Assembly (NCBI RefSeq): GCF_000263855.1
Contig: NZ_AJWX01000015.1
Span: 1-64,000, forward strand
Origin: Pseudomonas sp. M47T1
GTDB lineage: Bacteria; Pseudomonadota; Gammaproteobacteria; Pseudomonadales; Pseudomonadaceae
Direction of reading: 5' to 3'
DNA: 64,000 bases
Shown here: piece by piece, positions 34,154-43,510 of the stretch
How positions within the stretch are numbered: position 1 is the stretch's first letter
Layout of the letters: each line of letters begins with the position of its first letter
Program-made: the position numbers and the translations under genes
The notes under the pieces: generated by a model
Database searches by the model: none
Seen by the model: only the letters and a program-made list of their open reading frames with translations
What the model was told of the DNA's origin: nothing

Positions 34154-35335
34154 ATGCAAGACGTCGTCATCGTCGCCGCCACCCGTACTGCGGTCGGCAG
34201 CTTCCAGGGCTCGCTGGCCGCTATCCCCGCCGTTGACCTGGGCGCCGCGGTCATCCGCCAGTTGCTGGCCCAGACCGGTCTGGACGGCAGCCACGTGGAC
34301 GAAGTCATCCTCGGCCAAGTGCTGACCGCCGGCTGTGGCCAGAATCCCGCCCGCCAGGCGGCCATCAAGGCCGGGCTGCCGGTGGCCGTGCCTGCCATGA
34401 CCTTGAACAAGGTCTGCGGCTCGGGCCTCAAGGCCTTGCACCTGGGCGCCCAGGCCATTCGCTGCGGCGACGCCGAGGTGATCATCGCCGGTGGCCAGGA
34501 AAACATGAGCCTGGCCAACTACGTGCTGCCCGGTGCCCGCACCGGCCTGCGCATGGGCCACGCCAACATGATCGACAGCATGATCAGCGATGGCCTGTGG
34601 GATGCCTTCAATGACTACCACATGGGCATTACCGCCGAGAATCTGGTGGAAAAATACGGCATCAGCCGTGAAGCCCAGGATGCCTTCGCCGCGGCCTCGC
34701 AAGCCAAGGCCGCCGCTGCCATCGAGGGCGGGCGCTTCGTCGAGGAAATCACCCCCATCCTGATTCCCCAGCGCAAGGGCGACCCCCTCGCTTTCGCTAC
34801 CGACGAACAACCGCGTGCCGGCACCACCGCCGACAGCCTGGCCAAGCTCAAGCCGGCCTTCAAGAAAGACGGTAGCGTCACCGCCGGCAATGCCTCGTCG
34901 CTGAACGACGGCGCTGCCGCCGTGATGCTGATGAGCGCCGCCAAGGCCCAGCAACTGCGCCTGCCGGTGTTGGCGCGCATCGCCGCCTACGCCAATGCCG
35001 GCGTCGACCCAGCCATCATGGGCATCGGCCCGGTCAGCGCCACGCGCCGCTGCCTGGACAAGGCCGGCTGGACCCTGGAGCAACTGGACCTGATCGAAGC
35101 CAACGAAGCCTTCGCCGCCCAGGCGCTGTCGGTGGGCAAGGAACTGGGTTGGGACAGCGCCAAGGTCAACGTCAACGGCGGCGCCATTGCCCTGGGCCAC
35201 CCTATTGGTGCATCGGGTTGCCGCGTGCTGGTGACCTTGCTGCATGAAATGATCAAGCGTGACGTGCACAAGGGCTTGGCGACGTTGTGCATTGGTGGTG
35301 GGCAGGGTGTGGCGTTGGCGCTCGAACGCGTTTGA
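34154..35335 (+). CDS. Acetyl-CoA C-acetyltransferase (thiolase)
   Basis: A 393-residue thiolase II-type enzyme that condenses two acetyl-CoA or cleaves acetoacetyl-CoA. The acyl-accepting Cys is C88 in LNKVCGSGLKA. The catalytic His lies in NVNGGAIALGHPIGASG, and the second Cys in ATLCIGGGQGVAL near the C-terminus. Length and motifs are those of PhaA/AtoB-type biosynthetic thiolases. It has its own leader with AATGAGGTTTCCACC before the ATG and no obvious partner genes. Confidence 0.95.
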   Translation: MQDVVIVAATRTAVGSFQGSLAAIPAVDLGAAVIRQLLAQTGLDGSHVDEVILGQVLTAGCGQNPARQAAIKAGLPVAVPAMTLNKVCGSGLKALHLGAQAIRCGDAEVIIAGGQENMSLANYVLPGARTGLRMGHANMIDSMISDGLWDAFNDYHMGITAENLVEKYGISREAQDAFAAASQAKAAAAIEGGRFVEEITPILIPQRKGDPLAFATDEQPRAGTTADSLAKLKPAFKKDGSVTAGNASSLNDGAAAVMLMSAAKAQQLRLPVLARIAAYANAGVDPAIMGIGPVSATRRCLDKAGWTLEQLDLIEANEAFAAQALSVGKELGWDSAKVNVNGGAIALGHPIGASGCRVLVTLLHEMIKRDVHKGLATLCIGGGQGVALALERV

Positions 35336-35386
35336 TCCCCTGTGGCGGCCCGTGGCCGCGAACCGGGCGCCGCGGCCCTGGAGGCT

Positions 35387-36517
35387 TTACACGCGCCGAC
35401 GCTGGCACGCCAGGGCGCTGAGTGCAATCGCCAGGCCGGCCAGGCCGAATACCCAGGGGGCGGAGGCTACCGGCAGCAGGATGCCCGCCAACAGCGGCCC
35501 GAGGCCGGCGCCCACGTCGCGCCACACGGCGTTGGAGGCCAGTGCCTGCACGCGGCCGGGGCCGGGGTTGCGCTCGGCCACCAGGGTGGCCACCAGCGGC
35601 AGTTGCAGGGCGCGCAGCACCAGTACTGCGGCGCCACCGACAATCACCCAGTGGTTGCCGAACACCGTCAGTGCCAGCGCACTGCTGATGGAGAACACCA
35701 GCAGCATGGCGGTGGCACCAAAGCGTTGCGCGGCCCAGCCGCCCAGGGGGCTGAGGACCAGTTCGGAGAAATAGCGCAGCCCCATCAGCACGCCGGCGAT
35801 CATCATCGCGTCGCCGCCCAGCACCTTTTGCGCCTGCAACGACAGGCCGAAGATGAACAGCCCGTCCAGCGCCACGCCTTCGATGAAGGACCACACTGCC
35901 ACGCTGTCCGGCGCCTTGAAGCGCTTGCCGCCGCTGTTCATGGCGTGGGGCAGGGCGGGCAACCGCCGGGCCACGAAGAAGCCCAGGGTGCAAGTGCCGG
36001 CCAGAATGAAAAAGATCGCCCGCGGGCCCAGCCACAGGCTCAACGCGGCACCCGCCGGCAGCGCCAGCATCGGCCCGATGGCCGCCAGCGCCCGTGCCCG
36101 TCCAGAGCGCCGCGCGGCGCCGCCGGGTTCATGGGTGGCCATCACCTGGGTGGACAGGTTGAAGGCGGCAAAGCACAGGCCCCACACCAGCCGCAGCCCC
36201 AGCAACCAGGCGAACCCCGAAAACGTGGCATTGCCCAGCGCGCACACGGCCGCCGCAGCCGCCGCGATCATGCTGGTCAGGCGGTCGCCGTTGCGGGCGT
36301 AGAACCGCACGACCTGGCTGTAACCCACGATGCGCACCAGCCGATTCGCCGCCAGCAGCACACCGGCCTGGGCGAGGGTGATGCCGAAGGCCTGGGGCTG
36401 CATGGGCAGCAGCAAGTACAGCAGGACGTCGCTTGGCAGGCACAGGGCCATGACCAGAGCGGCGTAGCGGGATTGTCGATCGGCGGTTTGCGAAACGCTG
36501 GGCACTGCACTCTCCAC
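35387..36517 (-). CDS. MFS transporter
   Basis: A 376-residue major facilitator with about eleven or twelve hydrophobic helices. The N-terminal half carries AGVLLAANRLVRIVGYSQVVRFYARNGDR, close to the MFS loop 2-3 motif. A central charged loop (~residues 180-200) separates the halves. Substrate and direction are not apparent. Upstream is the 11-base hairpin after the aldehyde dehydrogenase gene, so it is probably transcribed alone. Confidence 0.85.
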   Translation of the reverse strand: MESAVPSVSQTADRQSRYAALVMALCLPSDVLLYLLLPMQPQAFGITLAQAGVLLAANRLVRIVGYSQVVRFYARNGDRLTSMIAAAAAAVCALGNATFSGFAWLLGLRLVWGLCFAAFNLSTQVMATHEPGGAARRSGRARALAAIGPMLALPAGAALSLWLGPRAIFFILAGTCTLGFFVARRLPALPHAMNSGGKRFKAPDSVAVWSFIEGVALDGLFIFGLSLQAQKVLGGDAMMIAGVLMGLRYFSELVLSPLGGWAAQRFGATAMLLVFSISSALALTVFGNHWVIVGGAAVLVLRALQLPLVATLVAERNPGPGRVQALASNAVWRDVGAGLGPLLAGILLPVASAPWVFGLAGLAIALSALACQRRRV

Positions 36518-36556
36518 CCAGGGAACGGGGGAGCATCATGCCGTGAGAAAGTGGAT

Positions 36557-36583
36557 CCGGGCAAGCCTTGACGGCTTGCCCGG
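36557..36583 (-). terminator. GC-rich hairpin after the aldehyde dehydrogenase gene
   Basis: CCGGGCAAGCC and GGCTTGCCCGG form a perfect 11-base stem with a five-base loop, starting eight bases after the leftward stop at 36591. The stem is strong but no T-tract follows on either strand, so it may stabilise the 3' end or work as an inefficient terminator. Confidence 0.6.
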
Positions 36584-36590
36584 CACTGCA

Positions 36591-38213
36591 TCAAAAGATG
36601 TAGTCAGTGGTCAGGAAGTTCGACTTGCGGTCGTGGATGATGTCGCTGATCAACGTCTTGTTCGCGTCCTGGAACTTGGTGGCCACCAAGGTACGGATCG
36701 AGAACGTGCGCAGGGCGTCGAACACCGACAGGGTGCCTTCGGCCGAGTTCTTGCGGCCGTTGAACGGGTAGGTGTCCGGGCCGCGCTGGCACTGGGCGTT
36801 GATGTTGATGCGGCCTACCTGGTTGGCGAAAATATCCACCAGCTTGCCCACCTGGGTGGCGTCGGTGCCGAAGATACTCGCCTGTTGGCCGAAGTCCGAC
36901 TCCAGCACGTAGTCGATCACGGTTTCCAGGTCACGGAACGGCACGATTGGCACCACCGGGCCAAACTGCTCTTCCTCGTACACACGCATCTGCGGGGTCA
37001 CCGGGAACAGCACGGCCGGGTAGAAGAAGTTGCCGCGAATGGCACCGCCACCGGGGTTCACTACCTTGGCGCCCTTGGACTCGGCATCGCTGACCAGGCC
37101 CGACAGGTACTCGGTCTTGCCCGACTCAGGCAGTGGCGTCAGTGACACGCCCGCATCCCACGGCATGCCGGATTTCAGCGCCGCCAGCTTCTGGTTGAAT
37201 TTTTCGATGAAGCTGCCCACCACGTTCTCGTGCACGAACAGAATCTTCAGCGCGGTGCAGCGCTGGCCGTTGAACGACAGCGAGCCGGTGATGGCTTCGT
37301 TGACGGCGTTGTCCAGGTCCACTTCCGGCAGGATGATGCCCGGGTTCTTGGCGTCCAGGCCCAGGGCCGAGCGCAGGCGGTGCGGCTTGGGGTGCAGCTT
37401 CTTCAGGTCGCTGGCGGCCTTGTGGGTGCCGATGAAGGCGAAGATGTCTATCTTGCCGCTGGCCATCAGGGCGCTGACGGTCTCGCGGCCACTGCCGTAG
37501 ATGACGTTGATGACGCCAGCCGGGAAGCTGTCGCGGAAAGCCTCCAGCAGCGGGCGAATCAACAGCACGCCAAACTTGGCCGGTTTGAACACCACGGTGT
37601 TGCCCATGATCAGCGCCGGTATCAGGGTGGTGAAGGTCTCGTTCAGCGGGTAGTTGTAGGGGCCCATGCACAGGGCCACGCCCAGTGGCACGCGGCGGAT
37701 CTGGCCCAGGGTGTCCTGTTCCAGTTCGAAGCGGCTGGACTTGCGGTCAACGTCCTTGAGGGCGTTGATGGTGTCGACGATGTAGTCGCAGGTGCGGTCG
37801 AACTCTTTCTGCGAGTCCTTGAGGTTCTTGCCGATTTCCCACATCAGCAGGTTGACCACGGCGTCGCGCTGCTCGCGCATGCGCGCCAGGAAACCTTCCA
37901 CGTGGCGAATACGCTCGGCCACGCGCAGGTTCGGCCAGGCGCCGCGGCCCTTGTCGTAGGCGCGCACGGCGGCGTCCAGGGCGGTGAGGGCGGTGTCGGC
38001 ATCGAGCAGCGGCGTGCTGCCCAGGATGACCTGCTGATCACCTTCCGGGGTGTTCAGGAAAATCGGGCTGCGCACGGTGGCCAAGGGGCCGTCCCAGCGA
38101 CGCAGTTCGCCGTCGACCAGATAGTCGCGTTGCTCTACCTGCCCGCTCAGACGGTACTGCTCAGGGATATCCGCTGCTGTGGGGTACAGACTGCTCAGTG
38201 GATCTTGGCTCAT
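36591..38213 (-). CDS. NADP-type glyceraldehyde-3-phosphate dehydrogenase-like aldehyde dehydrogenase
   Basis: A 540-residue ALDH-superfamily enzyme. The catalytic Cys is C319 in FNGQRCTALK. The cofactor-binding segment PYNYPLNE and NTVVFKPAKFG are visible, followed by the conserved EEQFGPVVPI. The sequence around PLGVALCMGPYNYP and the C-terminal FNGRKNSAEGTLSV match the GapN-like non-phosphorylating glyceraldehyde-3-phosphate dehydrogenases seen across Pseudomonas. It would oxidise the aldehyde to 3-phosphoglycerate while making NADPH. It is ~40-60 residues longer than canonical GapN, so substrate assignment is moderate. Confidence 0.88.
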   Translation of the reverse strand: MSQDPLSSLYPTAADIPEQYRLSGQVEQRDYLVDGELRRWDGPLATVRSPIFLNTPEGDQQVILGSTPLLDADTALTALDAAVRAYDKGRGAWPNLRVAERIRHVEGFLARMREQRDAVVNLLMWEIGKNLKDSQKEFDRTCDYIVDTINALKDVDRKSSRFELEQDTLGQIRRVPLGVALCMGPYNYPLNETFTTLIPALIMGNTVVFKPAKFGVLLIRPLLEAFRDSFPAGVINVIYGSGRETVSALMASGKIDIFAFIGTHKAASDLKKLHPKPHRLRSALGLDAKNPGIILPEVDLDNAVNEAITGSLSFNGQRCTALKILFVHENVVGSFIEKFNQKLAALKSGMPWDAGVSLTPLPESGKTEYLSGLVSDAESKGAKVVNPGGGAIRGNFFYPAVLFPVTPQMRVYEEEQFGPVVPIVPFRDLETVIDYVLESDFGQQASIFGTDATQVGKLVDIFANQVGRININAQCQRGPDTYPFNGRKNSAEGTLSVFDALRTFSIRTLVATKFQDANKTLISDIIHDRKSNFLTTDYIF

Positions 38214-38380
38214 GACGCTACCTCCATGGATGACCGGGACAAAGATTTCAGCATAGCGCTATTGCCGATCGGCTGAAACGTGTCAGCCCTAAAATAGGTC
38301 GGGTTTTTTGCGTGTGCACTTCAGCAGGGCGAGGGCTGTTAAGATAACCGCGCTCTGAACCCCACGAGGAACCCCGCGTT

Positions 38381-39319
38381 TTGCCTGATACTCCCGCTTT
38401 CGAACCGCTGCCCGATGTGCAGAACCCTTTGGTGCAGTACCTGGCCCGCCTGGTACCGTCCAGCCAGTTGACCATGAAGTACGTGCTGCAGGATGCTGCC
38501 GATCGCCTGGGGTTTGCCGACACTGACATTCGTGACGTGCCGTGGCACGTGCTGCAACCGGGGCACATCACCGGCCTGGTGGCGGCGTTGCGCGAAGACG
38601 GTTATGCGCCCAATACCTCGTCGCTGTACGTCAACGCCATTCGCGGGGTGATGAACGAGGCCTGGCGGTTGAGCCTGATCGACCAGGACCACCTGCTGAA
38701 AATGCGCTCGGTCAAGCCCGCCGCCGGCACGCGCCTGAGCCAGGGGCGTAACCTCAAGCGCACGCTGATTCGCGAGTTGATGGACGTCTGCGCCGCCGAC
38801 CCACGCCCGCAAGGCCTGCGCGATGCGGCGGTGATCGCGATTCTGTATGGCTCGGGCATGCGTAAATCCGAGTCGGTGAACCTGGAGCTGACGCAGATCG
38901 ATTTCCACGAGCGCAGCCTGCAGGTGACGGGCAAGGGCAACAAGCAACTGGTCAAGTACGCCCCGGCCTGGGCCTTCGACAAGCTCAATGCCTGGCTGGA
39001 CTACCGCCGCGAGCACCTGGGTGAGGGCGAGCAGGACGACACTTTCCTGTTCAACCGTATCCGCCGTGGCAGCCACATCACCCGCGAGCGCATCACCAAG
39101 CACGCCATCTATTATATCGCCCGCCAGCGCGGTGCCCAGGTGGGGGTGAAAATCATGCCGCACGACTTCCGTCGTTCGTTCATTACCCGGGTGATCGAGG
39201 AACACGACCTGTCGATTGCGCAGAAGCTGGCACACCACACCAACATCCAGACCACCGCCAACTACGACGTGCGCGACGACAACGAACGCCGCCGCGCAGT
39301 GGACCGCTACGACCTGTAA
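38381..39319 (+). CDS. Tyrosine recombinase (orphan integrase)
   Basis: A 312-residue phage-integrase-family recombinase. Catalytic residues: R161 in GSGMRKSES, Lys in GKGNKQ near residue 188, H261 and R264 in HDFRRSF, H285/H286 in LAHHTNI, and the nucleophile Y295 in TTANYD. Residues ~1-115 form an SAM-like core-binding domain. The start is TTG, preceded by CGAGGAACCCCGCG; no in-frame ATG occurs before residue 32. No att-like repeat, tRNA or mobile-element gene is nearby, so this looks like a resident XerC-like recombinase rather than a recent element. Confidence 0.88.
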   Translation: MPDTPAFEPLPDVQNPLVQYLARLVPSSQLTMKYVLQDAADRLGFADTDIRDVPWHVLQPGHITGLVAALREDGYAPNTSSLYVNAIRGVMNEAWRLSLIDQDHLLKMRSVKPAAGTRLSQGRNLKRTLIRELMDVCAADPRPQGLRDAAVIAILYGSGMRKSESVNLELTQIDFHERSLQVTGKGNKQLVKYAPAWAFDKLNAWLDYRREHLGEGEQDDTFLFNRIRRGSHITRERITKHAIYYIARQRGAQVGVKIMPHDFRRSFITRVIEEHDLSIAQKLAHHTNIQTTANYDVRDDNERRRAVDRYDL

Positions 39320-39358
39320 TGCCCCTCCTTTAGCAGCGTAAGGCCGCCAAACGCTGTG

Positions 39359-40927
39359 TCAGTGCGCATCGGCAGACGGCGTGGCCGGCGGCACCACTTT
39401 GCGCATCAGCGGCACCATGGCCGTGGCAATCACGAAGCACACCATGATCGCCAGGAACGCGTCCGAATAGGTTTGCGTCTGCGCCTCGCGGTAGGTCAGG
39501 TTCCACAGTTGCCGCAACGCCGCAGCGTTGCCGTCCAGGCCCATCTGGCCAAGGTTGGCCGCCACGTCCCCAAGCCAGTGGTTGAGGTTTTCGTTGGTGC
39601 TGTTCAGGTGCTCGGCCAGCCGGGTGAAATGCAGGTTGGTGCGGTCGTTGAGAAGGGTCGCGCAGGCGGCAATGCCGATGGCGCCGCCCAGGTTGCGCAT
39701 CAGGTTGAACAGCCCCGAGGCCTGCTTGAGCCGTGACTGCGCCAAGGCGCCCAGGGTCAGGGTCACCGTGGGCGGCACCGCCAGTTGCTGGGCCATGCCG
39801 CGCAGCGCCTGGGGCAATAGCAGCTCCTTGGCACCCCAGTCATGGGTGATGGGCGAGAAGTCCCACATGGACAAGGCGAACAGGCCCAGGCCGGCCATCA
39901 TGATCCAGCGCAGATCCACGCGGTTGGCCAGGAAGGCATACAGCGGAATCGACAGTATCTGGAACACCCCCGTGGAAAATACCGCCAGGCCAATGTCCAG
40001 TGCGCTGTAGCCGCGAATGCGCCCCAGGAACAGCGGTGTCAAGTAGATCGTGGCAAACAGGCCGATGCCGGTCACGAACGAAAAGAAACAGCCCAGGGCA
40101 AAATTGCGCTCGCCCAGGGCGCGCAGGTCCACCACCGGGTTGCTCACCGACAGGGTACGGCCGATAAAGGCCAAAGCCGCCAGCCCCGAGACCCACGCCG
40201 TGGTGAGGATGGTGCTGTCGCTGAACCAGTTCCAGCGCGGGCCTTCTTCCAGGGTGTATTCCAGGCAACCGAGGAACAGCGCCATGAACACCATGCTCAG
40301 GTAATCGGCGCCCTTGAGCAGGCTCAGGTCCGGTTCATTGATGCGCACCAGCATCGGCACCGCCACGGCCACGAATATACCGGGCACCAGGTTGATGTAG
40401 AACAGCCAGTGCCAGGAATAATGGTCGGTGATCCAGCCACCGATGGTCGGCCCCAGGGTCGGCGCCAGGGACGCAATGGCGCCAATGGTGGCCGCGGCGA
40501 TGACCTTCTGTTTGCCAGTGAAAAAGAAGAACGCCGTGGTGAACACCAACGGAATCATCGAGCCGCCCAGAAACCCTTGCAGGGCACGGAAGGCAATCAT
40601 GCTCTGAATGTTCCAGGCCGCGCCGCACAGTAGGCTGGCCAGGGTAAAGCCGACCGCCGAGGCGCAGAACAGCCAGCGCGTGGAGAACACCCGGGACAAC
40701 CAGCCCGACAGGGGAATGACGACAATTTCGGCGATCAAGTAGCTGGTCTGCACCCAGGCGGTTTCATCGGCGCCGGCCGACAGCCCGCCACCAATGTCGC
40801 GCAGGGAAGCGGAGACGATCTGAATGTCCAGCAGCGCAATGAACATGCCCACGCACATGGCGGCGAAGGCGAACACCTTTTGCGCGGTGGGCATGGACGC
40901 GGCGTCGAACGGCACCGCGCCGCTCAT
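39359..40927 (-). CDS. EmrB/QacA-type MFS efflux transporter (DHA2)
   Basis: A 522-residue 14-helix drug:H+ antiporter of the DHA2 family. Landmarks are DIQIVSASLRDIGGGL in the first helix-loop, a QTSYLIAEIVVIPLSG segment, and the antiporter motif C region APTLGPTIGGWITDHYSW. Its ATG overlaps the stop of the membrane-fusion gene (ATGA), and the two form a tripartite pump that would use a TolC-type outer-membrane channel encoded elsewhere. The compounds exported are unknown. Confidence 0.93.
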   Translation of the reverse strand: MSGAVPFDAASMPTAQKVFAFAAMCVGMFIALLDIQIVSASLRDIGGGLSAGADETAWVQTSYLIAEIVVIPLSGWLSRVFSTRWLFCASAVGFTLASLLCGAAWNIQSMIAFRALQGFLGGSMIPLVFTTAFFFFTGKQKVIAAATIGAIASLAPTLGPTIGGWITDHYSWHWLFYINLVPGIFVAVAVPMLVRINEPDLSLLKGADYLSMVFMALFLGCLEYTLEEGPRWNWFSDSTILTTAWVSGLAALAFIGRTLSVSNPVVDLRALGERNFALGCFFSFVTGIGLFATIYLTPLFLGRIRGYSALDIGLAVFSTGVFQILSIPLYAFLANRVDLRWIMMAGLGLFALSMWDFSPITHDWGAKELLLPQALRGMAQQLAVPPTVTLTLGALAQSRLKQASGLFNLMRNLGGAIGIAACATLLNDRTNLHFTRLAEHLNSTNENLNHWLGDVAANLGQMGLDGNAAALRQLWNLTYREAQTQTYSDAFLAIMVCFVIATAMVPLMRKVVPPATPSADAH

Positions 40928-42036
40928 GGTGCGCTGGACTGGGCTTGATGGGCGTCCAGTTCGCCACGGGTATCTACTTCGGCGGTCACCGACAGCCCGG
41001 GGCGCAGTTGACCGAGCTGGCCATCCACCGGGTCCAGCAGCACGCGCACCGGCACGCGCTGGACGATCTTGGTGAAGTTGCCGGTGGCGTTTTCCGGCGG
41101 CAGCACGCTGAACTGCGCGCCTGTGGCCGGCGCCAGGCTGTCCAGGCGGCCATGGAAGACCTTGCCGGGCAGTACGTCGGCGCTCACCTCCACGCGCTGG
41201 CCGGCCTGCATGGCGGCCAGTTGGTCTTCCTTGAAGTTGGCGTCCACCCACAGGCCACTGGCCGGTACCACGGACAGCAGCTGAGTGCCGGCGGCGGCAT
41301 AGGCGCCCACCCGCGCGCGGCGGTTGCCGATCACACCGTCCACCGGCGCACGCAGTTCGGTGTAGCCCAGGTTGAGGTTGGCCATGTCCAGGTCGGCGTC
41401 CGCCTGCTGCAGGGCGGCGCGGGCCTGCAGTTTCTGCGTGTCTATCACCTGTATCTGGCGCTGGGCTGCCAGCAGCTGCGCCTGGGCGCGGGCGCTGTTG
41501 GCCTGGGCGGTCTTGAAGGTGGCGTCCACCTGCTGGGCGTCCTGCAGGGAGACGGCCGAGGTCTTCTGCAGGGTCTGGTAACGCAGGTTGTCATTGCGCG
41601 AACGTACCTGCTCGGCGCTGGCCACGGTGATGCCGGCGTTGGCCTGGTCGATCACCGCCTGTTGCAGGCGCTCGGTGGCGTCCAGATTAGCCAGCAGGGC
41701 CTGTTGCGCCGCTACCGCGCCTTGTGCCTTGGCAAGGGCCGCGCGGTAATCGCGGTCGTCAATCTTGACCAGCAGGTCGCCGGCCTTGACCCGTTGGTTG
41801 TCGGTGACCAGCACCTGGGCAATGTAGCCGGACACCTTGGGGCCCACCACGGTCACGTCGGCTCCGATGTAGGCGTCGTCGGTGCTCTGCATGAAACGCC
41901 CCGTGGTCCACCAGTGCAGTCCATACATGGCCAGCAGAATCAGGGCGAGCAGGGCGCCCAGGGTCAGCAGCAGGCGTTTGCGGGTCTTGCTGGGTGCGGT
42001 GGTGACAGGGGCGTCGGCGGCGGTGAGGCTGGTCAT
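40924..42036 (-). CDS. HlyD/EmrA-type membrane fusion protein
   Basis: A 370-residue periplasmic adaptor with a membrane anchor (RLLLTLGALLALILLAMYGL, residues ~22-41). A barrel-sandwich lipoyl-like domain follows (TDDAYIGADVTVVGPKVSGYI), then a long alpha-hairpin (~90-210) and a beta-barrel ending near TAEVDTRGEL. It links the EmrB-type transporter to an outer-membrane channel. Start 42036 (MTSLTAADAP) is preferred over the ATG at 42069, because the latter lies inside the palindromic operator. Confidence 0.88.
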   Translation of the reverse strand: MTSLTAADAPVTTAPSKTRKRLLLTLGALLALILLAMYGLHWWTTGRFMQSTDDAYIGADVTVVGPKVSGYIAQVLVTDNQRVKAGDLLVKIDDRDYRAALAKAQGAVAAQQALLANLDATERLQQAVIDQANAGITVASAEQVRSRNDNLRYQTLQKTSAVSLQDAQQVDATFKTAQANSARAQAQLLAAQRQIQVIDTQKLQARAALQQADADLDMANLNLGYTELRAPVDGVIGNRRARVGAYAAAGTQLLSVVPASGLWVDANFKEDQLAAMQAGQRVEVSADVLPGKVFHGRLDSLAPATGAQFSVLPPENATGNFTKIVQRVPVRVLLDPVDGQLGQLRPGLSVTAEVDTRGELDAHQAQSSAP

Positions 42037-42063
42037 GGCGAGGGTCCATCGGGATGGGCTGAT

Positions 42064-42081
42064 GGTCATAATATTATGACC
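42064..42081. promoter_or_regulatory. 18-bp perfect palindrome, probable repressor operator
   Basis: GGTCATAATATTATGACC is a perfect palindrome in the divergent gap between the efflux pair and the dicarboxylate symporter, ~28 bases upstream of the efflux operon start. A CATAAT -10-like sequence lies within it on the minus strand. Such sites are typical of MarR- or TetR-type repressors of efflux genes, but no regulator gene is adjacent. Confidence 0.6.
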
Positions 42082-42208
42082 GTAATATCAAGCCGTCCAG
42101 TATTGTTTTCCATAAACAAAACGCATACCCCTCACAAACGAATGCATTTTTCCGCCGCAGCCATCCATGCGAGCCTCAAGGCACATAAAAACAACAATGA
42201 GGTACGCC

Positions 42209-43510
42209 ATGAAATGGCTTGGCAAACTGTACATCCAGGTGTTGATCGCCATGGCCCTGGCCATCGCCCTGGGGCTTCTGGCTCCCGACGTCGCAGTGCA
42301 GATGAAACCGCTGGGCACGGCGTTCATCGCGCTGTTGAAGATGCTGTTGGGGCCGATCATCTTTTTCACCGTGGTCCACGGCATCGCCCACATCGGTGAC
42401 TTCCGCCGCCTGGGCCGCATCGGCATCAAGACCCTGGTGTATTTCGAGGTGGTCAGCACCCTGGCCATGCTTACCGGCTTCGTGGTGGTATCCCTGGTGC
42501 GCCCCGGCGACGGCCTGCACCTGCACATGGCCGACACCCTCACTGGCGAAGCAGCGGGGCAGAGCGCGGCGCTGGCGGCGGACAGTTTCAGCCTGAGCCA
42601 TTTCCTGCTGTCGATCATTCCGCGCACCCTGGGTGCGGCGTTTGTCGATGGCGAGATTTTGCCCGTGCTGTTCGTCTCGGTGCTGGTAGGCGTGTCCCTG
42701 GCACAGTGCGCCAAGCCTGACTGGGTGGGCCTGCGTTTGCTCAATGAAGGGCAGACGGTCATTTTCAAGCTACTGGGCTACATCATGCGCCTGTCACCGC
42801 TGGGGGCGTTCGGGGCCATGGCGGCGGCCGTGGGCAGTTATGGGCATTCGACCCTGTTGTACCTGCTGCGCTACATCTTCACCTACTACGCCAGCGTGCT
42901 GATCTTCATTTTCCTGATTCTGGGCAGCGTGGCAGCGCTGGCCGGGTTTTCGCTGCTGAAGATACTGCGGGTGATCAAGGAAGAGGCGATCATCGCCATG
43001 GGCACGGCCTCCAGCGAGGCAGCGTTCCCGCGCCTGGTCGACAAGCTCAAGCAGGCTGGCTGCGACGAGGCGGTGGTGGGCTTCGTGCTGCCAGCCGGCT
43101 ACAGCTTCAACATTGATGGCGCGTGCTTGTACATGGCCTGCGGCCTGGGTTTCCTGGCCCAGGCCACTGACACCGCGCTGTCCTTGGGGCAGCAATTGAG
43201 CCTGTTGGCGGTGATGCTGCTGACGTCCAAGGGCGGCGCCGGTTCGGCCGGCGGTGCGGTGATCAAGCTGGCGGCCACCTTGCAAACCGTACGTGTGCTG
43301 CCCATGGGCGCGGTGGGGCTGCTGTTCGGTATCGACCGGGTGCTGGCCATCGCCACGTCCACCACCAACGTCATCGGCAACAGCGTGGCGGTGTTTGTGA
43401 TCTGCCGTTGGGAAAAGCTGTTCGATCGCCAGCAGTTCGACGCCTACCTCGCTTTCCCTGATCGCGCCCCGGCGGCGCCTCTTTCCACCTTGCCAGAGAA
43501 CTCCAAATGA
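42209..43510 (+). CDS. Dicarboxylate/amino acid:cation symporter (DctA family)
   Basis: A 433-residue DAACS-family symporter with eight helices and two re-entrant loops. Family signatures are seen in MKPLGTAFIALLKMLLGPIIF, GTASSEAAFPRLV (first hairpin loop), GYSFNIDGACLYM, and DRVLAIATSTTNVIGNSVAV. It takes up C4-dicarboxylates or related acids with Na+ or H+. The ATG at 42209 has GAGG six bases upstream; earlier ATGs in frame lack one. The stop overlaps the next gene's start (ATGA), so the two products probably act on the same compound. Confidence 0.92.
   Translation: MKWLGKLYIQVLIAMALAIALGLLAPDVAVQMKPLGTAFIALLKMLLGPIIFFTVVHGIAHIGDFRRLGRIGIKTLVYFEVVSTLAMLTGFVVVSLVRPGDGLHLHMADTLTGEAAGQSAALAADSFSLSHFLLSIIPRTLGAAFVDGEILPVLFVSVLVGVSLAQCAKPDWVGLRLLNEGQTVIFKLLGYIMRLSPLGAFGAMAAAVGSYGHSTLLYLLRYIFTYYASVLIFIFLILGSVAALAGFSLLKILRVIKEEAIIAMGTASSEAAFPRLVDKLKQAGCDEAVVGFVLPAGYSFNIDGACLYMACGLGFLAQATDTALSLGQQLSLLAVMLLTSKGGAGSAGGAVIKLAATLQTVRVLPMGAVGLLFGIDRVLAIATSTTNVIGNSVAVFVICRWEKLFDRQQFDAYLAFPDRAPAAPLSTLPENSK

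Noticed and set aside
38220..39360. Prophage or integrative element around the tyrosine recombinase
   Set aside because: No attachment repeats, tRNA gene, excisionase or phage genes; flanking genes are ordinary metabolic and transport genes with normal composition.
40928..41247. N-terminal extension of the EmrB-type transporter to 630 residues
   Set aside because: The extra 108 residues are Arg/Gly-rich shadow of the membrane-fusion gene; the ATG at 40927 overlaps that gene's stop and begins a proper DHA2 N-terminus.
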